Notes under the pieces: generated by a model | Database searches by the model: none | Seen by the model: the letters and a program-made list of their open reading frames with translations, nothing else | What the model was told of the DNA's origin: nothing | Position numbers and translations under genes: made by a program | Assembly (NCBI RefSeq): GCF_000797495.1 | Contig: NZ_JTGN01000016.1 | Span: forward strand, 54,282 to 118,281 | Direction: 5' to 3' | Origin: Robinsoniella peoriensis | GTDB lineage: Bacteria > Bacillota > Clostridia > Lachnospirales > Lachnospiraceae | Length of the DNA: 64,000 nt | Shown here: piece after piece, positions 1 through 8,170 of the stretch | Layout: each line of letters begins with the position of its first letter | Position numbering within the stretch: position 1 is the stretch's first letter

Positions 1-1584
1 CTAAGCGGATTGGGCACCACACATATAATGAATATACATATTCTGGCAGATCTGGAGCCCTTCCAATTTAACGCCCCGTTGTACATTCAGAAGTGTGTGC
101 AGGCTGGACAGCACCGGTTTGGCTGTAATGGACTGCATCTGTATCCATTGTTCTACTGGGATTGGCCATATACACCGGATAAGGTGTCACCCAGATTATT
201 GCAGATGGACAGGGATTATATCTGGTATGCCGCATGGTTCCGCTATGCATGGAATCCAAACCGTGAAGAAAATACAGAAATGGAACACTGGGTAAATGTA
301 TTTGCAAAGCACTACCGGATTTCTGCGGAATCAGCAAGAAAGTTATTAATTTCTCAGGAAAATGCGGGGCAGTGTGCGCCGAAAATTCTGGGAAGAATAG
401 GTATTACAGAAGGAAACAGGCAGACTATGAGTCTTGGAATGACCATGAGCCAGTTTACCAATGTTAACCGCTACCGCCCAAATAAGGAACTTTGGAATTC
501 CGTAGCCCGAAAAGGGGAACAGCCGGATGATTATATTCAAAAAGAACTGGCTGGTGAGGCACATATTGGAGAGACGCCGTATGATATGATTTCAGAAGTC
601 AGCGCTCATGCGACAAAGGCATTACGGCTTATGGAAGAGGTTATGAAAGAAGAAGGAGAAGGAAATGAAGAGCTGAACCGCCTGTATACCGATGCGGCAG
701 CTGTTTACGAAATGAGTATTTCCTACTGTAAAAAGCTAGAGGGTGCCATGGAGATCCTGAAATATAAATATACGATGGATAAAAAGTGCAAAGGCGATGT
801 GGCATTGTTAGAAAATGCAGCGGCATTAATGCAAGACTCTCTTCATGAATTTCGAAATCTTGCAAAACTTACAGAAAGTACTTACCTCTATGCCAACAGT
901 ATGCAGACTCCACAGAGAAAAATACCTTTTCCTAATGGAGAAACCTTCGGACACTGGTCAGCCTGCCTCGCAGAGTACGAAAAGGAATATGAGAACTTTA
1001 AGAAACACCTTGCAGAATTAAAGCAGGGAATTCTGCCAACTGATCATGCAGAGGAAGTGAAAGCGGATGCACTGATACCTGTGCCGTTTACTTTGCTGGG
1101 AGATCAGAGCTGTGAAACTTATGATCTGAAAAAAGGTGACAGTGTATTTTCCGATTGCTCCTGCAAAGTAATCAACCTGGCGCCGGAACTTGAAAAACTG
1201 CATGCAGTACGTATGGGACTGGGAGCAGCGATTGAAGAAGGGGTAACCGTAAAACTGGATCTGCCACAGGATTCTTATGTACTGATTGGATATATGAATG
1301 CCAAGGGGGTAGAGTGGCTGCAGCTGCCGGATCTTGAAACTAACACCCACGCAGATGACCGGGGAGGGCTGACGGTAGTCTATGCAAATGCCATTAAGGC
1401 AGAGGCTTGCCCGCCAATTAACATTCATGCTTACCGGTATGAAAAAGGAGTTCATGAAATTTATTTTGGAACCGGAGCATTCATGATCGCCGGTGTCGTA
1501 GCTGCTGATACGGTATTAAAACCCAGAAATGCCAACCTGGGCGGTGAGGGACTGGATACCCTGGACTGGTTATACGAAGAATAG
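1..1584 (+). CDS. Glycoside hydrolase, C-terminal part (alpha-glucuronidase-like), truncated by window edge
   Basis: The reading frame is open from base 1, so only the C-terminal ~527 residues are visible and the real start lies upstream. The first ~100 residues are rich in aromatics (LYPLFYWDWPY, then YIWYAAWFRYAWNPNRE). This resembles the end of the catalytic barrel in GH67/GH115-type alpha-glucuronidases and in large Clostridia alpha-uronidase-like enzymes. A helical region (about residues 170-350) and a beta-rich C-terminal domain follow. The gene ends 11 bp before the fucosidase gene and is clearly in the same operon, which supports a role in plant or host glycan breakdown. The exact family and substrate are uncertain; no catalytic residue can be assigned in the visible part. 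Confidence 0.5.
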   Translation, partial: LSGLGTTHIMNIHILADLEPFQFNAPLYIQKCVQAGQHRFGCNGLHLYPLFYWDWPYTPDKVSPRLLQMDRDYIWYAAWFRYAWNPNREENTEMEHWVNVFAKHYRISAESARKLLISQENAGQCAPKILGRIGITEGNRQTMSLGMTMSQFTNVNRYRPNKELWNSVARKGEQPDDYIQKELAGEAHIGETPYDMISEVSAHATKALRLMEEVMKEEGEGNEELNRLYTDAAAVYEMSISYCKKLEGAMEILKYKYTMDKKCKGDVALLENAAALMQDSLHEFRNLAKLTESTYLYANSMQTPQRKIPFPNGETFGHWSACLAEYEKEYENFKKHLAELKQGILPTDHAEEVKADALIPVPFTLLGDQSCETYDLKKGDSVFSDCSCKVINLAPELEKLHAVRMGLGAAIEEGVTVKLDLPQDSYVLIGYMNAKGVEWLQLPDLETNTHADDRGGLTVVYANAIKAEACPPINIHAYRYEKGVHEIYFGTGAFMIAGVVAADTVLKPRNANLGGEGLDTLDWLYEE

Positions 1585-1595
1585 GAGGAATAAAA

Positions 1596-2942
1596 ATGGG
1601 TTCAAAAACACCAAGAGAGATGACGGGCGCAGAATTGCGCTCTATGCTGAAAAGCAGTATAAATTTAAAAAGTTTAGGGGGGGTAAAATGCCCGGAACTG
1701 AAATTACCGCCGGAGGATTTACAATGGTGGAGAGATGCAAAAGTAGGGATGTTCGTTCACTGGGGCCTTTATTCCATACTTGGAAGAGGGGAGTGGGCAA
1801 GATTTAATGAACAGATTCCAAAAGAAGAATATGAGGGACTGGCGCAGGAATTCAACCCGGAGAATTTTTCTATGACGGAATGGACAGATCTGGCAAAAGA
1901 TTTCGGGGCAAAGTATATGGTAATGGTTACCAGGCACCATGATGGTTTTGCGCTCTGGGACAGTCCTGCAAGCTTTGAGGGATTTACCAGTTACAATACA
2001 GGATCGAAAAGAGATTTTGTAAAAGAATATACGGATGCGGCAAGAGAAGCGGGCCTTCGTGTAGGACTGTATTATTCGCCAATGGACTGGAGATTTCCGG
2101 GATATTTTGACCCGGAAGGATTGCCGGATAATGCAAAACTGATGAAAGACCAGTGTTACGGACAAGTGGAGGAACTTTGCAGCAAATACGGTCCCATTGA
2201 TATTATGTGGTACGATGGCGGATGGCTTGCCCACAAAGGCAGTGACACCTCCAGTGCATGGTTCTGGGAGCCGGTAAATTTAAATAAAGTGGTTCGTAAA
2301 TATAATCCAAAAACTTTATTAAATCCACGTTCCGGATATGAAGGAGACTTTTATTGCGATGAGGGTTCCCACGAGATCAGCGGTAAAATTCTTCCGGTAC
2401 CCTGGGAGAAAAATATGTGTGTCTGCAGCGGCAGTTCCTGGGGATGGATGGCAGAAGATCCGGTATCCGATTTTGACTGGCTGATAAAAATGCTGGTAGA
2501 TGTAATCTGCAGGGATGGGAATCTGCTTCTGAACGTAGGACCGGATAAAAATGGGAAGCTCTCAGAAGAGGTGAAAACCAGAATGCGGGAAATCGGAGCA
2601 TGGTTAAAGATAAACGGCGAAGCAGTCTATGGAACCAGAGGGGGCCCTGTTGAACCGGTAGATAACGTATATGGAACTACCAGCAAAGCAAATAAAATCT
2701 ATCTGCATGTGCTGGATACAAAAGCATTTGCCAGGGAACAGGTTCCATTACAGGAGTATCATGTTGAAAATGCAGCACTTCTTCATGGAGATGCACTTCC
2801 ATTTGTACAGGATGATGTGGGGGTACGGATTGATCTAAGCAGTATCCGGGAACCGGAAGTTGATACCATTGTAGTACTTACTTTAAAAGAAGAAGTGAAA
2901 GAGGCCGAGGCGGCAGAAATCTATTTTACAGGAAAAGTGTGA
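1596..2942 (+). CDS. Alpha-L-fucosidase, GH29
   Basis: 448 residues, the usual size for a compact GH29 enzyme. It should release alpha-linked L-fucose from glycans by a retaining mechanism. Family landmarks are visible: WWRDAKVGMFVHWG (residues 44-57), the histidine pair in VTRHHDGFALWDS (about 111-123), and IMWYDGGW, whose Asp207 fits the GH29 nucleophile. A C-terminal beta domain follows from about residue 345. There is no signal peptide, so the enzyme is probably cytoplasmic and acts on imported oligosaccharides. The start is set by GGAGGAAT just upstream. It sits between a uronidase-like gene and a GH42 gene in one operon. Confidence 0.93.
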   Translation: MGSKTPREMTGAELRSMLKSSINLKSLGGVKCPELKLPPEDLQWWRDAKVGMFVHWGLYSILGRGEWARFNEQIPKEEYEGLAQEFNPENFSMTEWTDLAKDFGAKYMVMVTRHHDGFALWDSPASFEGFTSYNTGSKRDFVKEYTDAAREAGLRVGLYYSPMDWRFPGYFDPEGLPDNAKLMKDQCYGQVEELCSKYGPIDIMWYDGGWLAHKGSDTSSAWFWEPVNLNKVVRKYNPKTLLNPRSGYEGDFYCDEGSHEISGKILPVPWEKNMCVCSGSSWGWMAEDPVSDFDWLIKMLVDVICRDGNLLLNVGPDKNGKLSEEVKTRMREIGAWLKINGEAVYGTRGGPVEPVDNVYGTTSKANKIYLHVLDTKAFAREQVPLQEYHVENAALLHGDALPFVQDDVGVRIDLSSIREPEVDTIVVLTLKEEVKEAEAAEIYFTGKV

Positions 2943-3070
2943 AAGGAAACCCACTTTCACAGTGCGAACTTTGTTCACACTACATATTAGGAATCGCACA
3001 AGCCAGCTTGCGCGATTCACGGGGAAAGTGTGAAAGAAAAACCGCTTTTACAAGCCGGCTGGTGCTATTT
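2938..3070 (+). repeat. Palindromic intergenic repeat, copy A
   Basis: The GH29-GH42 gap holds two hairpin-forming units, TGTGAAAG...CTTTCACA and GTGTGAAAG...CTTTTACA. A third dyad lies between them, built on GCACAAGCC and GCTTGCGC. The same modules (CGCTTTTACA, CACTAC, TTAGGAA, GCACAAGCCGGCTTGCGC) reappear at 54062-54125 in the opposite orientation. It is therefore a dispersed repeat rather than local structure. It overlaps the fucosidase stop codon. Confidence 0.6.
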
Positions 3071-3098
3071 ATGGAGAACAGAGTAGGAGGAATAGAAA

Positions 3099-5114
3099 AT
3101 GCAGTATGGTGTAGCGTATTATCCTGAACATAAAACAAAGGAAGAATTACAGCATGACCTGAAACTATTAAAGGAATCCGGTATTAACACGGTTCGTATG
3201 GGTGAATTTGCATGGTGTAAAATGGAGCCGGAACCGGGAGAATATCAGTTTGACTGGCTGGAAGAAGTAGTCATGGAATTAGGTGAAGCAGGGATCAGCA
3301 GTATTATCTGCACACCGACTGCATGCCCGCCGGCATGGCTGGTTTATGCACATCCTGAGGTTCTCTATGTGGATAACAGAGGGGAAGTCAGGCCTTTTGG
3401 TGGACGGAGATTCTATTGTTACAATAATCCGGTCTATCGGGAGTATTCCGTGAAAATCACAGAGGAAATCGGCAGACGTTTTGGGAAAAATCCATATGTT
3501 TCCGGATTTCAGATCGACAATGAACCAGCGCAGGAAGCATCCGGACGCTGTCATTGTCCGGTATGTAAAAGTAAATTTTCAGATTATCTGAAAGTAAAAT
3601 ATAAAACGATTGAAGAATACAACAGGCGAAGCGGAAATATTTTCTGGGGACAGGATTATGAGAATTTTGATCAGATAAAGCCACCGGTAAATACAATTGA
3701 AGTAAGTGCAGAGCAGACCCTGCCGGTGTACTTTGAAAATCCTACTCTGCGCCTGGAATTCGAACGGTTTGCCAGCGACTCACAGATAGAGTATCAGAAT
3801 CTTCAGGCGGATATTCTCCATAGGTACAGTGATTATCCGGTTACCACGAATGGTACCGGTCTTGCTACCAACAGCATTGACTATTATAAGAGTACGAAGA
3901 ACCTGGATGTATACGGATTTGATTTTTATCCCGGACTTCGGGATGCCGCCGTGGATTCCTTTCCTTATGCATTTGCAAGAGGGGTTAAGGATGGGAAGGC
4001 ATTCTGGGTAATGGAATTTATGTCGGGCGGCGGACACCGTTTTGGAGGATCCGGTAGAGTCCAGCCGAATCCGGGTGCACTGAAGCAGGCAGTAATCCAG
4101 TCTTATGCCCATGGTGCGGATATGATGTTACATTTCCAATTCCGTACCTTCCCATTTGGAGCAGAGCAGCTGAATTATGCTATCGTGGACATGGATGGAG
4201 TACCAAGAAGAAGATATTATGAAATGCAGGAAACAGCAAGGGTTCTGCAGCAGTTAAAAGCTTACGGGAATGCAGAGTTTGTAAATGAGATCGCGGTCTG
4301 CGTAGATTATGATGTGCACTGGTCACTTCGCATAAAACCTGTGAATGATCCGGATTTCAATTATCTGGATTATGCCGGCAGAATGTACAATTTATTGGAA
4401 GATGCGGGATATAATGCCGATGTAATTGGGTTTGCAGCAGATTTTTCCAGATATAAATTCCTAGTGGTGCCTACTGCGTTTATAGCAGACCGAAAATTCC
4501 AGGAGAAGCTGCGCAATTTTGTAAAAAACGGCGGAATATTGATAGCTACCTTCTTGACTTCAGCCAAGAATGAAGACAATGTTGGATATACGGACTCACT
4601 TCCGGCAGGATTGAATGATGTCTTTGGTGTGAACGTTGAAGAAGTGGAGCCGGTGTTTGCATCCAACAGAACAAAGCTCAGGTTAAATCTGGGTGATACT
4701 GTGCAGGAGAGTCTGGATGGTATGTGGAGTGATTTACTGAAAGGCGATGCGAGGGCAATCGGAATATATATGGAAGATTATAAAACGGGTGCTATGGCAA
4801 TCAGTGAACATACATATGGTAAGGGTACGGCATGTTATCTTGGAACAGATGTGGACGATGAATCCATGATGCATTTATTTACCTATTTCTGCGAAAAAGC
4901 CGGAATTGAAAAGAATCCTATATGCCCGCAGAAAAAAGTGGAAGTAATTCATAGACAACTGGATGGAGCTGATTATTATTATGTGATCAACTTTACGGCT
5001 AAGGATACCAGCCTGGTATTAGAGAAGCCTATGGAAGATGTTCTGAAAAATTGTACGTGTCAAAAAGAAGTGCATTTGGAGAGGAATGGATTTGCACTTT
5101 TAAAAAGGCTGTAA
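3099..5114 (+). CDS. Beta-galactosidase, GH42
   Basis: 671 residues, full length for GH42, which hydrolyses terminal beta-D-galactosides. The N-terminus (MQYGVAYYPEHKTKEEL) starts directly in the barrel, so the protein is cytoplasmic. The acid/base is Glu142 in QIDNEP and the likely nucleophile is Glu306 in WVMEFMSGG. The CHCPVC motif at residues 152-157, together with Cys107, matches the zinc cluster of GH42 enzymes. Trimerisation and C-terminal beta domains follow. The start is backed by AGGAGGAATAGAAA-ATG. A second, divergent GH42 lies at 57904-59973. Confidence 0.94.
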   Translation: MQYGVAYYPEHKTKEELQHDLKLLKESGINTVRMGEFAWCKMEPEPGEYQFDWLEEVVMELGEAGISSIICTPTACPPAWLVYAHPEVLYVDNRGEVRPFGGRRFYCYNNPVYREYSVKITEEIGRRFGKNPYVSGFQIDNEPAQEASGRCHCPVCKSKFSDYLKVKYKTIEEYNRRSGNIFWGQDYENFDQIKPPVNTIEVSAEQTLPVYFENPTLRLEFERFASDSQIEYQNLQADILHRYSDYPVTTNGTGLATNSIDYYKSTKNLDVYGFDFYPGLRDAAVDSFPYAFARGVKDGKAFWVMEFMSGGGHRFGGSGRVQPNPGALKQAVIQSYAHGADMMLHFQFRTFPFGAEQLNYAIVDMDGVPRRRYYEMQETARVLQQLKAYGNAEFVNEIAVCVDYDVHWSLRIKPVNDPDFNYLDYAGRMYNLLEDAGYNADVIGFAADFSRYKFLVVPTAFIADRKFQEKLRNFVKNGGILIATFLTSAKNEDNVGYTDSLPAGLNDVFGVNVEEVEPVFASNRTKLRLNLGDTVQESLDGMWSDLLKGDARAIGIYMEDYKTGAMAISEHTYGKGTACYLGTDVDDESMMHLFTYFCEKAGIEKNPICPQKKVEVIHRQLDGADYYYVINFTAKDTSLVLEKPMEDVLKNCTCQKEVHLERNGFALLKRL

Positions 5115-5201
5115 TGATGCAGCTTGCACTATTGATAAGTTGAAAGAAAAATAAGAATAAGAAAGGCAGCCACGCATGGATTCTTTCAACCTGTTTTAAT
5201 T

Positions 5202-7628
5202 GTGGCAGTATTGCAGACAAGTCCCCAATATGCAATGGGCATAAGTATAAACACAAGTCCGCAATATGCAATGGGTATAAGTATGAACACAAGTCCGCAA
5301 TATGCAATGGGTATAAGTATGAACAGAGAAGTTAGCCATATTACCAGGGTCGTGCTGACGCCGGATGGAAAGTTAAGAGAGCCGGGAATGGCAATTGTGA
5401 GCAAGAAAGAATATGAAACATTGGTACTGGATCAGGATACAAATGAGGATGTGGCATTTACCCGCAGGGGAGTTCCGCTCATTGCACAGAAAAGCTTTGA
5501 ATTCCAGAACCGTGAGATTTTCCAGTATGTGATTGAAGGAAAAAAAGCAAAGATTGTTACAAAGAAGACGATTGACGGGGAGCGTTCTTTTATTGAGAAT
5601 GCAGCCAGTATTAAGACAGGTGATGCATTTTCAGGAACTCTTAAATTTACAATAGACGAAGATGAAGCAATCTACGGATTGGGTCAGCAGGAGCAGGGAA
5701 CTTATAATTACCGCGGGGTTAAAGAATATCTTTATCAGAACAATATGCAGATCCCCATGCCTGTTTTCCTGTCCTCAAAGGGATATGCTATACTTTTGGA
5801 TGCTGACTGTCTTATGGCTTATGAAGAGGCAGATAATATGATTACCCTGAATTTTGATGCGGTAGACCAGATGTCTTATTACGTAATTACCGGAGATGGT
5901 TTTGATGCTCTGATTGCAGGTATCCGGGAACTAACAGGAACAGCAGTGATGCTTCCGCGCTGGGCATTTGGTTATATACAGTCCCGGGAGCGCTATATTA
6001 CCCAGGAAGATATATTGGCTACCCGGGAGGAATTTGAAAAACGTGACATTCCGGTGTCCTGTATGGTATTAGACTGGAAATCCTGGGCAGAAGGGCAGTG
6101 GGGGAATAAATTCGTTGATAAAGAGCGCTTCCCGAATTTAAAGGAAATGACGGATAAACTTCATGAAAAAGATACCGCCTTTATGATTTCCATATGGCCA
6201 AATATGAATAAAGGATGTGATAACAATCAGGAAATGATGGATGCGGGCAAGTTATTGGCAAACCTATCTACTTATGATGCATTTGATCCTGAAGCAAGAG
6301 ATCTGTACTGGAAGCAGTGTGAGAGAGAATTATTCAAAAGCGGAGCAGATGCCTGGTGGTGTGATTCCACAGAACCCTTCACTCCTGACTGGAACGGTTT
6401 GGAAAAGAGATCCGAGGAGGAGCGTTATGAGCTTGCAAGGGAGAATCTGACAAGATATTTTGATGCAAGAAAAGCAAATAATTATGCACTTGTACACGCG
6501 AAAGGAATCTACGAGCATCAAAGAGCGTCAGACAATAAAAAGCGGGTTGCAAACCTGACTCGCTCCGGTTCCCTTTCAATACAGCAGTACGGCACAATTC
6601 TATGGTCAGGAGACATCATGGCGACCTGGGAAGTTTTCCGCAATCAGATTGCAGAAGGATTAAGCATGTGTATGTCAGGGATTCCTTACTGGACCTTGGA
6701 TATCGGAGCATTCTTTGCAGGCTCTACGCAAGGATTCAGACGCTTCTGCGGCGTGGAGGAAGGAGAAGCCCCATGGTTCTGGCATGGTCTTTTCGAAAAA
6801 GGAACAGATGATTTTGGTTATCGTGAATTGTATACCAGGTGGCTGCAGTTTGGAACCTTTCTTCCGGTTATGCGTTCACATGGAACAGATACCTATCGGG
6901 AACCATGGTATTTTGGAGAGCCGGGGACAGAATATTACGATACCATTGTGGATTATATTAAGCTGCGTTATGAAATGCTGCCTTATACATATTCCTTGGC
7001 ACACAAGGTAGAAGCAGATGATTATACCATATTGCGCAGCCTGATGTTTGATTTCAATAAGGATATTAATGTTCGGGAAATATCCGGAGAATTTATGTAT
7101 GGTCCTTCTTATCTTGTCTGCCCGGTAACCCGGGCGATGGAATACGGTCCGGAAAATTCAAAGCTGGATGGAAAAACCACCTGGAAAGTCTACCTTCCGG
7201 AAGGGGCCTGCTGGTACCATCAGAAGACGAAAGAAGTATTAAACGGCGGACAGAATTTGGAAGTAGAAGCCCCCATAAACTGGCAGCCTGTATTTATCAA
7301 GGCAGGTTCCATTCTACCGCTGAGTAAAAAATGTATGAAGGATGGCACGGCCGATACGATAGAAGTCTATGAAGGACAGGATGGCAGCTTTGACTACTAT
7401 CTTGATAATGGTGTGGATTATCAATACGAAGAAGGAAATTATGCCTTAATTCCAATACGCTACGAAGAAAAGCAAAAATGTGTGATGTTAAATGATGTGG
7501 AGGGTAACTATTCTTATCCACAGGAATTCGATGTGAAATTTTTCCGGTTGGATGGAATGGTATTGGTAAAACATATATGTTATGAAGGCAAAGGTATGCG
7601 TATAGATTTTCATGAGATAAACGAATAA
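5202..7628 (+). CDS. Alpha-glycosidase, GH31 (alpha-glucosidase/alpha-xylosidase type)
   Basis: 808 residues from a GTG start. It should cleave alpha-linked glucose or xylose from the non-reducing end. Motifs include the WAFGYIQSRERY barrel entry, the nucleophile Asp388 in WWCDSTEP and the acid/base Asp471 in LWSGDIMATW. The start is uncertain. Residues 6-41 are three copies of a 12-residue unit encoded by a 36-bp tandem repeat, and each unit carries in-frame ATG codons without a good Shine-Dalgarno site; conserved sequence begins near the ATG at 5319. A short out-of-frame reading frame (5176, seven codons) lies just upstream. Last gene of the glycosidase operon. Xylosidase versus glucosidase activity cannot be decided here. 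Confidence 0.92.
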   Translation: MAVLQTSPQYAMGISINTSPQYAMGISMNTSPQYAMGISMNREVSHITRVVLTPDGKLREPGMAIVSKKEYETLVLDQDTNEDVAFTRRGVPLIAQKSFEFQNREIFQYVIEGKKAKIVTKKTIDGERSFIENAASIKTGDAFSGTLKFTIDEDEAIYGLGQQEQGTYNYRGVKEYLYQNNMQIPMPVFLSSKGYAILLDADCLMAYEEADNMITLNFDAVDQMSYYVITGDGFDALIAGIRELTGTAVMLPRWAFGYIQSRERYITQEDILATREEFEKRDIPVSCMVLDWKSWAEGQWGNKFVDKERFPNLKEMTDKLHEKDTAFMISIWPNMNKGCDNNQEMMDAGKLLANLSTYDAFDPEARDLYWKQCERELFKSGADAWWCDSTEPFTPDWNGLEKRSEEERYELARENLTRYFDARKANNYALVHAKGIYEHQRASDNKKRVANLTRSGSLSIQQYGTILWSGDIMATWEVFRNQIAEGLSMCMSGIPYWTLDIGAFFAGSTQGFRRFCGVEEGEAPWFWHGLFEKGTDDFGYRELYTRWLQFGTFLPVMRSHGTDTYREPWYFGEPGTEYYDTIVDYIKLRYEMLPYTYSLAHKVEADDYTILRSLMFDFNKDINVREISGEFMYGPSYLVCPVTRAMEYGPENSKLDGKTTWKVYLPEGACWYHQKTKEVLNGGQNLEVEAPINWQPVFIKAGSILPLSKKCMKDGTADTIEVYEGQDGSFDYYLDNGVDYQYEEGNYALIPIRYEEKQKCVMLNDVEGNYSYPQEFDVKFFRLDGMVLVKHICYEGKGMRIDFHEINE
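5219..5326 (+). repeat. Three tandem 36-bp repeats at the GH31 N-terminus
   Basis: Exact 36-bp periodicity at 5219-5254, 5255-5290 and 5291-5326. Units 2 and 3 differ only at the last base; unit 1 has three substitutions. 36 is divisible by 3, so copy-number change keeps the frame and adds or removes 12 residues (TSPQYAMGISMN). Each unit also adds potential start codons. Confidence 0.95.
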
Positions 7629-7636
7629 CGTTTGAT

Positions 7637-7665
7637 TTGACTTTTTTTACGTCAGGTGGTATCAT
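7637..7665 (+). promoter_or_regulatory. Promoter of the antisense (antitoxin) RNA
   Basis: TTGACT (7637-7642), a 17-bp spacer and TATCAT (7660-7665) give a sigma-A-type promoter. It starts transcription near 7672 in a stretch with no open reading frame and reads into the terminator at 7727-7765. Confidence 0.6.
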
Positions 7666-7671
7666 GTGAGT

Positions 7672-7765
7672 ATAAAAGGAATAACCGCTCGGGTTAGGCA
7701 GTTTTCCTCTAGTTAATTTGATAAGAAAAACTACCCTGTTTTGCGAGAACAGGGTAGTTTTTTAT
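7672..7765 (+). ncRNA. Candidate RNA antitoxin of the type I toxin-antitoxin locus
   Basis: About 94 nt between a good promoter and a strong terminator, with no coding potential. It converges with the toxin transcript and is complementary to its 3' end across the shared terminator hairpin. This is the layout known for txpA/RatA and bsrG/SR4 in Bacillus. GGAATAACCG occurs in both transcripts, near each predicted 5' end. Existence of the RNA is inferred from signals only. Confidence 0.6.
7727..7765. terminator. Bidirectional rho-independent terminator
   Basis: The 14-bp stem AAAACTACCCTGTT (7727-7740) pairs with 7748-7761. It is followed by T residues on the plus strand and, read on the minus strand, also ends in a T run. 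It ends both the antisense RNA and the toxin mRNA. Confidence 0.9.
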
Positions 7766-7848
7766 TTTCGCTTGTCTATATAGCCAAGGAGTGTCAATAA
7801 AAACCCGCCAAATAATAACATAAGTGTCAATACCTGGTATGTAGTCAT
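7762..7848 (-). CDS. Small hydrophobic toxin, putative holin-like/type I toxin-antitoxin family
   Basis: 28 codons plus stop. The peptide begins MTTYQVLTLM, has one hydrophobic helix (about residues 6-22, LMLLFGGFLLTLLGY) and ends in the charged tail IDKRK. This is the pattern of the Firmicute holin-like type I toxins, which also start MTTYE/MSTYE, span the membrane once and end in lysines. Toxin action at the membrane is known for that family and inferred here. The start is fixed by AGGGGGTGG 5-13 bases upstream. A strong promoter, a leader hairpin and a converging antisense RNA surround it. Confidence 0.8.
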   Translation of the reverse strand: MTTYQVLTLMLLFGGFLLTLLGYIDKRK

Positions 7849-7854
7849 AGCACC

Positions 7855-7880
7855 ACCCCCTATCCTTTAAAGTAGGAGGT
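7855..7880 (-). promoter_or_regulatory. Shine-Dalgarno-sequestering hairpin in the toxin leader
   Basis: On the minus strand ACCTCCTA (7873-7880) can pair over all 8 positions (one G-U) with TAGGGGGT (7855-7862), the toxin ribosome binding site, across a 10-nt loop. This would keep translation off until the leader is remodelled, as known for other type I toxins. Confidence 0.6.
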
Positions 7881-7912
7881 CAACTACCCTGTAACGGTTA
7901 TTCCATAATCAC

Positions 7913-7941
7913 AGTATAACATTATACAAATATATTGTCTA
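7913..7941 (-). promoter_or_regulatory. Toxin promoter
   Basis: On the minus strand: TAGACA (7941-7936), a 17-bp spacer, then TATACT (7918-7913). Predicted start is near 7906, giving a ~58-nt leader before the toxin ATG. Confidence 0.65.
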
Positions 7942-8170
7942 TTAAAAAGTATTTTAAATAGCATAAATAATTCATATGGATGATAATAAACACAATAAGT
8001 GAAGTTTTGTATTACTTATCGTTTCCTTTAAGGTTCTTGCTCATCCGGTAGAAATACCTATATTTCTTTAATAATCAATTCCTGTTCCGCCACTATTAAG
8101 CATTCCGGCAAACTGCATTCCGGACAGACTTTTGCGCTGTTCAGGTTGATACCACTGCATAACGTGGATA

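Noticed and set aside
1018..1455. 145-codon minus-strand frame opposite the first gene
   Set aside because: It mirrors a strongly coding plus-strand gene, has no start signals and a composition typical of an antisense shadow frame.
5219..5326. Tandem 36-bp repeats as a CRISPR array
   Set aside because: The units are directly adjacent without spacers, in frame with the GH31 gene, and no cas gene is present.
8082..8162. Short minus-strand frame (about 30 codons, MQWYQPEQRK...) after the sensor kinase gene
   Set aside because: No Shine-Dalgarno site at a usable distance and no recognisable family; left out as unsupported.
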